From contig NC_081554.1 in NCBI RefSeq assembly GCF_963082655.1, forward strand, positions 39,020,354-39,084,353: DNA of 64,000 nucleotides. Direction: 5' to 3'. Under the pieces are notes generated by a model. The model saw only the letters and a program-made list of their open reading frames with translations, was not told the DNA's origin and did not search any database. Source of the DNA: Stomoxys calcitrans (taxonomy: Eukaryota; Arthropoda; Insecta; Diptera; Muscidae). Below, piece by piece: positions 55,985 to 64,000 of the stretch. Every line of letters starts with the position of its first letter. Within the stretch, counting starts at the first letter, position 1. The translations under genes were made by a program, and so were the position numbers.

Positions 55985-56935
55985 TTCTTTTTTCTTCCTT
56001 AAATTGGCAATGACAGAACATTTGTCCCACTAGCCGAACATAGAATAGCGTTCCAAGCGCTTCGATCTTCTGCGCTCATTCTTAAATCTCTGGCACCAAG
56101 TTTCGAGGTGTCTCCCACCATTTGATCTCTCCATTCGGCTTTTGGTCGTCTCGGTTCACATGTACCACCGTGTTTGCCTTCGAAAGACTTCTTCGCTGGA
56201 GCTTCTTCATCCATTCTGACAACATGGCCTAGCCAACACAGCCGTTGTATTTTGATGCGTGTAACTATGCTATCGTCGTCATACAGCTCGTGGTTCATAC
56301 GTCGCCTATATTCTCCTTAAACGCAAACCGGTCCACATAGTTTACAAATGATTTTTCTCTCAAACATCCCAAGGACAGCCTCGTCTGCTTTCCCAAGTAC
56401 CCATGCTTCAGAACCATATAACAACACGGAAAGTATCAGTGTCATCCGTGTACAGTGTAATCTTCGTCTCTCGAGTGGTGGCCTTGATTTAAGTAGGCAG
56501 TTTACTACTTAATCCAAAGTAGCATATAATTGCCAGTATTGTTCTTCGCTTTATTTCAAAACTGGTGTCATTCGTTTCGGTTACAATGGTGCCAAGGTAG
56601 ATAAAGTTGCTGACTATCTCAAAGTTGTGGTTTCCAACTTTCTCCATTTTCTTTATCTGATCGGTTTTACAAGGCGTTTTATCATTTACTGCCAGGCCCA
56701 TTTTCACTACGATCCCTCCCTCCCGATTCGTTTCTTTCAAAGGCTGCAGTTACTTCTACCGGTGACCGACCTATGATGTCGATATCGTCGGCATAAACGA
56801 GTTGCATGTGTTTTCTTGTGATGTATAAACTTCAACATTTGAAATTCTCGAGATGACCAACATTCACGCCCTTTGTCAGCCCCTGGACCTAAAAATTTTG
56901 CATACATATTCGAAATCATCTCCATATTCACTATG
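55985..56935 (-). mobile_element. RTE-clade LINE: RT palm (YADD) to C-terminus
   Basis: The minus strand from about 56815 reads 'MQLVYADDIDIIGRSPVEVT' with YADD at 56784-56795. Then come 'GNHNFEIVSNFIYLGTIVTE', 'NDTSFEIKRRTILAIICYFG', 'MNHELYDDDSIVTRIKIQRL' and 'EGKHGGTCEPRRPKAEWRDQ', ending 'SAEDRSAWNAILCSASGTN'. Frameshifts lie between the blocks. It is the longest RTE RT piece in the window and truncated on its 5' side. Confidence 0.87.
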
Positions 56936-57639
56936 TCAAGTTTGCCTCAAACTATATTTGTAGCTTTCACAGATAATTTACAAAAAATGGCGATTTTGTA
57001 ATCATCTTTGTCTGAAATGGGTATTTTTGTGAAAAACTTTGGACAGTATTTGTTTTTGATCTTTAAGGACACTTTCATCTACCAAATTTTTCGTACTTCG
57101 TGCAAAAATGTTCGCATTGATTAATTTAAAAATCTCTCCACAGATTATCTTAGGGTGAATACAATGCGTCCACAAACGCCCCCACATGTGGTAACCCACA
57201 CATGAGTACCAATTTGAACCCGCGTACTTGGTCATGTTTTAGTTCCTTGGTTAGGAGCGGAGCATTACCTAAAACTCCTTCCGATCTATGGGTCACGTCA
57301 CCCGGTTGAAAACGCAATTCCACGCTGAGCTTATGCTCTATTCACAATTTGGGTATAAACCACCGCGAACACGTTGAGGCCTCACCATTGTCAGGCCGTA
57401 GTTCCAGGGCTCCTGATACCCGTGGTACTAGATTAAAGTTTCCCGTCAGACTTCGTAGCCTTAAAAGACTTCTACCAGTTGAATCCCAAACAGTTCCGGA
57501 CTGGTCACCTGGGAGAAAGAAATCGCTCTAAGCCGACCTATAGTCAGCATACACTGTATGCATCGAAACAACATACATCAGGACGATATACACAAACAAG
57601 ACACGACAGCCCTCCAGCATGGGACTCAATAATCAACAC
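56936..57639. other. No gene recognised
   Basis: The left part is AT-rich. From about 57340 the sequence becomes GC-richer ('tgaggcctcaccattgtcag', 'cagacttcgtagccttaaaa') and may be LINE-derived like the array that follows. No motif was identified. Confidence 0.4.
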
Positions 57640-59150
57640 GGCTACGCCCACGGCTGACCGAACACGACCACAAAAGCTACGGAAAACAACGATGGGCAAA
57701 TGCCGCCGCATCAACATGGGCAAGACAGTTGCCAAGCCATGTCAGGCGCAGCACCAAATCACCCGGTCGCGCCTGTACATCAACGCCTCGTCATGGATAA
57801 CTAGCGTGTATTTAAGCCTCCACTAAGTCTTGTTCGTCCCCTAATAAACAATTCCCGGGAAAAGGTGGCCACCCTTGCAACAGTCGTCTCGTCTTCAAGG
57901 GCTCTACTGAAATCCCACATCGCCGCGCTAATCCCCATCGCGCCTAAATCTCTAATATCTACATAGTACGGGTATTCCGTCAGTACATGCCTTCAGTCCT
58001 CAACAATCAACGCTGACCGAACACGACCACAAAAGCTACGGGAAACAAGGATGGGCAAATGCTGCAGCATCAATATGGGCAAGGCAGGTGCCAAGCCATG
58101 TCAGGCGTAGCACCAAATCACCCGGTCGCGCCTGTACAGCAACACCTCGTCATGGATAACTAGCGTGTATTTAAGCCTCCACTAAGTCTTGTTCGTCCCC
58201 TAATAAACAATTCCCGGGAAAAGGTGGTCACCCTTGCAACAGTCGTCTCGTCTTCAAGGGCCCTACTGAAATCCCACACTGCCTCTCAAGTCCCCATCGC
58301 GCCTAAATCTCTAATGTCTACATAGTACGGGTATTCCGTCAGTACATGCCTCCAGTCCTCAACAATCAACGCGGCTACGCTCACGGTTGACCGAACAGCT
58401 ACGGGAAACAAAAGCTACGGGAAACAACGATGGGCAAATGCCGCAGCATCAACATGGGCAAGACACTTGCCAGGCCACGTCATACGCAGCAACAAATCAC
58501 CGCGGTCGCGCCAGTACAGCAACACCTCGTCATGGATAACCACCGCTGTTCGTGCCCTAATAAACAATTCCCGGGAAAAGGTGGCCAGCCTTGCAACAGT
58601 CGTCTCAAGGGGCCTACTGAAATCCCACACCGCCGCGCTAGTCCCCATCGCGCTAAATCTCTAACGTCAACATAGTACGGGCATTCCGTCTGTACATGGC
58701 TCCAGTCCTCAACAATGAACGCGGCAACCCTCACGGGAAACAACGATGGGAAAATGCCGCAGCATCAATATGGGTAATGCAGGTGCCAGGCCATATCATG
58801 CGCAGCACCAAATCGCTCGGTCGTGCCACTGCAGCAACCCCTCGTCATGGATAACTAGCGTGTATTCATGCCTCCACTAAGTCTTGTCCGTCCCCTAATA
58901 AACAATTCCCAGGAAAAGGTGGCCAGCCTTGCAACAGTCTCGTCTTCAAGGGCCCTACTGAAATCCCACATCGCCGCGCTAATCCCCATCGCGCCTAAAT
59001 CTCTAATATTTACATAGTACGGGCATTTCGTCTGTACATGCCTCCAGTCCTCAGGTCTCTCACTGTTACACAGATCAGTCGCAGACAATTTCCTCTGATG
59101 CAAAAATGCTTTAAACGAGCCATGTCCCGTCAGTATGAAGTCCAGACTTA
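57640..59150 (-). repeat. Tandem array of 338-359-bp units derived from a LINE C-terminus
   Basis: 'aacaattccc.ggaaaaggtg' occurs at about 57847, 58206, 58563 and 58901, spacings 359, 357 and 338 bp. In the rightmost unit the minus strand reads 'TGHGSFKAFLHQRKLSATDL', 'WRHVQTKCPYYVNIRDL' and 'AAMWDFSRALEDETVARLAT', a zinc-type C-terminal domain of R1/I-like LINEs. The other units repeat the latter part ('CPYYVDVRDLA', 'VARLATFSRELFI') with new flanking sequence. One LINE terminus has therefore been amplified at least four-fold. Confidence 0.82.
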
Positions 59151-59494
59151 GTCCGGGCGGTCTTGTATGAACGTCGCGTCACGAATAAATTCGTAAGTCA
59201 CTCGACCACTGTCACTGTCTGTCCATCTAATTTATCACCTATCATCAAGACGCTCCAAACATCCCCATCTGCCATCTGCCTCACTCACTATACAGAGTAG
59301 CCATATAACTCACGAGTAAATCAAGCGGGGGCACTTAAGGCTTATCCAAAGTGGGTTACATCAGTTGGATCAGGCTCTCAGGTCCCATGGAGGTTAGGGG
59401 CTGAGTATAGCCACAGGGAGGTATGCTGTCACCGCTGCGTTGGTTGACATTCTGCTAAAGATGTTCGCTCATGGCTTGGTGTTTCTGAACATTC

Positions 59495-59720
59495 GCATTA
59501 CGGAACAAAGCAGAGGCAAACTAACTTCTCTCATTATCAATTGAGTGCTGCCCGATTCAAATTTAAGCTAAATGATAAAAAATGTTCGAACCGCGTGTCA
59601 TTGAAAAGTGATACTCTTTATTGGGATGTTGCTTATGGCTAAAGTACTCACAACCACCGCTAAAAACTGTTTTAAGATGTTCACGCCTTCACCCTTGGGG
59701 AATTTAAACCAGTCTGCCAT
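59495..59720 (-). mobile_element. tRNA-SINE, decayed
   Basis: Minus strand 'atcatttagcttaaatttga', 'gggcagcactcaattgataa' and a worn tRNA head ('ggtttaaattccccaagggt', 'gaaggcgtgaaca') are recognisable at low identity. Confidence 0.55.
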
Positions 59721-61069
59721 GCAGACGATGTTATAATACTTCTGAGGTAAGAAATTCATATGCTCTATTTGAGGGAAAAACTAAACTGGAACTACTACTA
59801 CACGAAAAGGGCTCAGGGAAGATGATCACTATGACTATTGAATCCCAAGATGGTCCACTAGCGATCGATAGTGTAATCAGGCCGTTTCTGACATACGCTT
59901 TGACAGTATAGTGGGTCGCGTTGGATAGAAACGTAGCTTAACTTAAAAACTTTTTCAATCGATGTGTTGTCCTGGCATAACTGGGGCTATAAACTCCTCT
60001 TTGAGTAGACACTGTAAAAGGCGCTTAGGACCATTGGTAAGGTATCATCAAAGTCGAGTACAGTAGTAACAATAGGAAAACGGAATGAAAGAGCATAGTA
60101 TTCAGAAAGGGTAACTGAAACGAATTTACTAGGTAAATATACAATATGTGGGAATTTATTGGGTAGATGCTCATATCTAAGAATAGGGGAATGGGTGGAA
60201 TGGTGTCCACATTGCAGATCTAGCTTGGGTAAAGTCGAATAGTGTAAGGGCTATATATCATGGGCGCCTTGCTTAACATTGACAAGTTTTCTTTGCAGAT
60301 GTACTGGTCCAAGGTTTACCAATAGGACTTTTTGCGTGCATGAAATACATTAAAAATGCACTTAACTTGATATTCAAACATAGGCGGTCTTATTCAAAAA
60401 TCTTAATGAAGTCTTAAAATAGGGTTATATGACAGTTCTACAAAGGAAATCTGTCAAATAAAGCTGTATAAAGTTTTGTGAACACCGGTGAAAGATTTTT
60501 AAGCATCTTCAACTCAAAAAACACAAAATTAACTACACTCATTTCCGGGCAATATTCGATGCAAAATATTTCCTTGTTGGACGCATAGAGTTTCAGATTA
60601 AAATTTCTTAGATTCCATTAAAAACTAACTTGTCCCAGATATCCTTTTCCATAAATCGCAAATCTTAGACCCTGGTGAACCTATTTGCTATATGTTTAAG
60701 TGATTGTACGACATGAGTGCAACAACAATTACAATCACCACCAGTGCCATTCTGCCTTTTTGTTTTTTAGTTTACAACAACGTTCCTTTCAAATGGATCA
60801 ATGGTTAAACATATCACTTGAGTGGTGGTGGTGGCGGCGGCGGCATATGTTACTTTCATTAACAATCTTGACGACAACAATCCTTTGCAAAATATCGTTT
60901 AATTGTACATATCTGCATAAAGCAGTCTCAACGTCAGAGTACACTAAACTAAACAGAGATGGCAATGTTGATACTATGGTACCCTTTTTTTGTGGTACTA
61001 TTTTATGGGCAAAATTACAAATGTAAATTTGTACATTGCATTGACGAAATATAGGGAGAAATTAAAGTT
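59721..61069. other. No gene recognised
   Basis: AT-rich sequence. A GGT/GGC trinucleotide run ('ggtggtggtggcggcggcgg') sits at about 60823-60842. No element ends or domains were seen. Confidence 0.45.
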
Positions 61070-61140
61070 TTTGCTCAATGATAAGGGACCAAATTTTTTT
61101 TGTTTATTCAATACGGCGTACCGCAGAGTGACTCAGAGTC
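61070..61140 (-). mobile_element. tRNA-SINE body scrap
   Basis: 'gctcaatgataagggaccaa' and 'acggcgtaccgcagagtgac' match the 3'-central SINE body in inverted orientation. Confidence 0.55.
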
Positions 61141-62100
61141 GGTGAGAATAAATAGTAGGCGTCAGTGTTGCGCAAAGACATTTTTCAAAAGGGAGGATTA
61201 ACTGCAATTTTGAGAATCGCATAGTAGGCAGAGCACTCGATTTTTGAGAATCCATTGCTGGCGCCAGTGTTGCGCAAAGACATTTTTCAGAAGGGAGGAT
61301 TAACTGCAATTTTGAGAATCGCATAGTAGGCAGAGCACTCGATTTTTGAGAATCCATAGTAGGCGCCAGTGTTGCGCAAAGACATTTTTCAGAAGGGAGG
61401 ATTAACTGCAATTTTGAGAATCGCATAGTAGGCGAATATCTTAAGAGGCGGCAGCGGTGTATTTGGATTCATTGGTCGTGAGCAAGCTGATCCAAACATA
61501 TTGGCGAGCAGTCACACATATAATGAGATTATGAATGATGACGGCAATAATGGACGAATGTTGTTGTAACCACATTTTCATGTGGAGGTGGCGATCCTCG
61601 TCATGGTGTAGCAAGCTTGTTCCGGTCGAAAGGACCAATCGCCGCAGGATCATGGTGCCCATAGGTAAGGCGCCAGTGTTGCGAAAAGACATTTTTCAGA
61701 AGGGAGGATTAACTGAAATTTTTAGAATCGCATAGTAGGCAGAACACTCGATTTTTGAGAATCCATAGTAGGCGCCAGTGTTGCGCAAAGACATTTTTCA
61801 GAAGGGAGGATTAACTACAATTTTGAGAATCGCATAGTAGGCGAACATCTTAAGAGGCGGCGGCGGAGTTTTTGGATTCGTTGGTCATGAGCAAACTGAT
61901 CCAAACATATGGGCGAGCAGTCCCCCATATAATGTGATTATGAATGATGACGGCAATAATGGACGAATGTTATTGTTGTTGTAATCACTTTTTCACGTGG
62001 AGGTGGCGATCCTCGTCATGGTGTAGCAAGCTCGTTTCGGTCGAAAGGACCAATCGCCGCAGGATCATGGTGCCCATAGGTAATTTAAAGGCGCCAATAA
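61141..62100. repeat. 102-bp tandem repeats embedded in a 409-bp higher-order duplication
   Basis: 'agtgttgcgcaaagacattt' occurs at 61164, 61266 and 61368, then 61675 and 61777. Steps of 102 bp occur within each block, and 61368 to 61777 is 409 bp. The block from 'cttaagaggcggc.gcgg.gt' to 'tggtgcccataggtaa' occurs at about 61440-61668 and 61850-62083. On the minus strand the 102-bp unit is an open 34-codon repeat beginning 'MRFSKLQLILPSEKC'. Confidence 0.88.
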
Positions 62101-62290
62101 CTCGCCTTGTCATATCGAGCATCACAGGCACTCAGTATTTGTGCAAGAGCCAGTGCCACCCGACCTCCCTCAAAGACTTTCCACTCCATGCCGCTGATCC
62201 GCGGCTGCAGTTACAGCTACTCTGTATGGAGCATTTCATTATCCGCAACCCGTGGACGCGCCCGGTAGCTCGCAGCTGAACTTCTCGTGA
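61559..62290 (-). mobile_element. Hairpin/CAA-tailed retroposon, two copies in the duplicated block
   Basis: On the minus strand the fuller copy (about 62290 to 61967) ends 'cctccacgtgaaaaagtgat' then 'tacaacaacaataacat'. The shorter copy ends 'cctccacatgaaaatgtggt' then 'tacaacaaca' at about 61559. A retroposon 3' end was therefore captured and copied with the 409-bp unit. The 5' part shares sequence with 10395-10690. Confidence 0.6.
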
Positions 62291-62399
62291 CAGCAATGAT
62301 CGTACCTCAATGTTCCAGTTTGTGTGTTGCTCGCAGCTATCATGTGCCAGGAATACTGGACTAATTATAAGTGAATGTGGTCATTCCAAAACGTGTCTT

Positions 62400-63000
62400 C
62401 AGACGTGAGTGTTAAGGAAGAAGAAAAACTGCCAGAGTTCCTACGGTGAGCAATTTTCGTACGAGAGTTTCTGCATCTGTCTGGCTTTGGAAAGTCTAAA
62501 CGAAACTATTTCACGTTTACAAGACGAAAATACCGAGCTGCGGAAGACACTTGCAGAGCTATAGAGGTATAGAATAGTGTCACAGAAGTGACAAATGAGA
62601 ATAAAAAGCGGGCGGGGTAGCCAAAAACCCCGTCACTGCGAAGAATGATGTGCTGTTGAAGAGTACCATTCCGGAGCGGCAAATGATGCAAAATATTTCG
62701 ATTTCCTTAGCGGCCAAGGCGAACGAAGAGGAAATCAAATCTACAGGGGAAACTGGAAAAGCTACAACATCGAAGAGTTTGCATAATGCTGTACTGGGCA
62801 AGAATACTAGAGCTGTTCCGAAGCTCAACTCCATGAAGGCGAGAGGTGTGACTGCTAAGAAGAGATGCGATTCCAAGTACTTTTTTTGAAGAAAGAGGAC
62901 TTCGCCGTTAAGTTGGTTGGTAAGAATGTATTGAATGGTAGAATTGATGGTTACACTAGAGCTTGCGCTCTCTTTATTGAAAGGGATTACTTTTATCATC
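62400..63000 (+). mobile_element. Possible LINE ORF1-like coding remnant with a coiled coil
   Basis: At 62484-62564 one frame reads 'ALESLNETISRLQDENTELR' and ends 'KTLAEL' and a stop, a heptad pattern typical of a coiled coil. After the stop another frame (62650-62889) reads 'TIPERQMMQNISISLAAKAN' and 'SMKARGVTAKKRCDSKYFF', basic towards its end. A coiled coil followed by a basic region resembles LINE ORF1 or gag-like proteins. The element is not identified and a host pseudogene is possible. Confidence 0.35.
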
Positions 63001-63013
63001 GGTTTAAATCTTC

Positions 63014-63160
63014 CAGAACAATTTGAATAATATGGTCGGGGCGGCGGCCATATTCTCTCTGTAGACGCTCGTGGAAAATACCCGTGGTCTGCTCGTCCTT
63101 GTCTTCCGTCGGGGAATGAGCACAAATAAAGCTGATGTTGAAGATTTTGTCTCATCCACC
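63014..63160 (-). mobile_element. RTE endonuclease scrap
   Basis: It matches the RTE endonuclease at about 20825-20960 on the minus strand, including the coding for 'FNISFICAHSPTEDKDEQTT'-like sequence. Only about 147 bp remain. Confidence 0.65.
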
Positions 63161-63219
63161 TCCTCGGGTTATGGTTCCATATGCGGTCGTAGTAGAGGGG
63201 TTTTCAAATGAATTTAGTC

Positions 63220-64000
63220 CGTAGGAGGTTGAGGAGTTACTCACCTCTCAGCCCCTATATAGACCGGTCCGCCGATTTATGGTCTTAGGTCCATAACAGC
63301 CACATTTATTAACCGATTTTGATGAAATTTGGGACAGTGACTTCTGTTAGGCCATTCGACATCTCTCTAATCCGATCGGACCAGATTTGGATACAGCTGT
63401 CATATAGGCCGATCTCCCGATTTAAACCCTTGGACTCATAAATGGCGCATTTATTGTCCCATTTCGCCGAAATTTGGGTCAATGAGTTGCGTTAGGCCCT
63501 TCGACATGCTTCTTGAATTTGGCCTAGATCGATTCAGATTTGGACATAGCTGCCATATGAAACGATCTCTCGATTTAAGGTTTTGGACCCATGCAAGGAG
63601 CATTTATTGTCCAATTTAGCCGAAATTTGGGACAGTTAGTTGTTTTAGGCCCTTCGACATCCTTCTTCAGTTTGGCCTAGATCGGTTCATATTTGGATAT
63701 AGCTGCCATATAGACCGATTTCCCGATTTAAAGTCTTTAGCTCATAAAAGGCCCATTTATTTTCCGATTTCGCCGAAATTTGGGACAGTGAGTTGTGTTA
63801 GGCCCTTCGCAATCCTTCTTCAATTTGGCCTAGATCGGTTCAGATTTGGATATAGCTGTCATATAGACCGATTTCACGATTTAAAGTCTTGGCCCCATAA
63901 AAGGCGCATTTGTTGTTCGTTTTCGCCAAAATTTGTGTTAGGCCTCTCGACATCACCTTGCAATTTGGCCCAGATCGGTCCAGATTCGGATATAGCTGCA
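63220..64000 (+). mobile_element. DINE-1-like central array running off the window
   Basis: Units share 'atagctgccatatagaccga' and 'cgaaatttgggacagtgagt'. Anchors at 63331, 63476, 63629 and 63782 give 145, 153 and 153 bp, with a deletion in the next unit near 63930. The subtype matches the array at 3621-5424 in opposite orientation. Neither terminus is visible. Confidence 0.8.

Noticed and set aside
60823..60842. GGT/GGC run as a coding glycine repeat
   Set aside because: Short trinucleotide run with no supporting open frame or splice context.
51919..64000. Downstream exons of the chitin deacetylase-like gene
   Set aside because: I looked for the catalytic-domain start (a LLTFDD-type motif) on the plus strand and saw none in the window.

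Overview
The window looks like repeat-packed, AT-rich DNA from a higher fly. A calyptrate such as a muscid is my best guess. The reasons are DINE-1/INE-1-like elements (TATACCC start, GACCCCATAAAGTATATATATT block, GTCY microsatellite, hairpin then ACTTGTT end), RTE, LOA/R1-like and PHD-type LINEs, a tRNA-derived SINE and TA-flanked mariner MITEs. No intact gene was found. Nearly everything recognisable is a decayed, nested transposable element, and the window reads as intronic or intergenic DNA filled by successive insertions.

The only host-gene sequence recognised is at 51412-51918 (+). It has a polypyrimidine tract and AG acceptor, an open segment resembling the start of the catalytic region of an insect chitin deacetylase (Cda5-like), and a GTAAGT donor. 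A tRNA-SINE with a 7-bp target duplication sits inside it, in the conserved Asp-Cys-Tyr-Cys stretch. The flanking sequence may be introns of that gene.

Layout. 1-1017: 3' part of a Helitron-like element. 2.8-6.6 kb: MITE and DINE-1-like elements with a 153-bp array. 7.8-10.7 kb: Tc1/mariner remnants, a MITE and a retroposon. 10.8-13.4 kb: SINE, RTE and a LOA/R1-like LINE with a 72-bp array. 13.6-15.2 kb: a full DINE-1-like element. 16.6-21.4 kb: MITE, RTE, SINE, then a LINE with a 2A-like motif, PHD finger, endonuclease and RT, next to an RTE endonuclease. 22.7-26.5 kb: a Helitron-like element split by a SINE and a LINE. 26.5-32.4 kb: DINE-1, MITE, Helitron-like, MITE. 33.8-37.4 kb: a LOA-like LINE. 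37.4-43.6 kb: LINE fragments and segmental repeats. 44.4-48.1 kb: DINE-1 and more LINEs. 48.4-51.3 kb: an R1/LOA-like LINE with RNase H, split by a mariner relic. 53.4-57 kb: satellite, DINE-1 and RTE. 57.6-59.1 kb: an array of about 357 bp. 61.1-62.3 kb: a 102/409-bp array and a retroposon. 62.4-64 kb: a LINE ORF1-like piece, RTE scrap and DINE-1 array running off the end.

Two themes recur. The DINE-1-like tandem repeats keep a period at or near 153 bp at widely separated loci in both orientations. Short segmental duplications inside LINE coding regions are also frequent. All family assignments come from reading motifs by eye; no searches were run.
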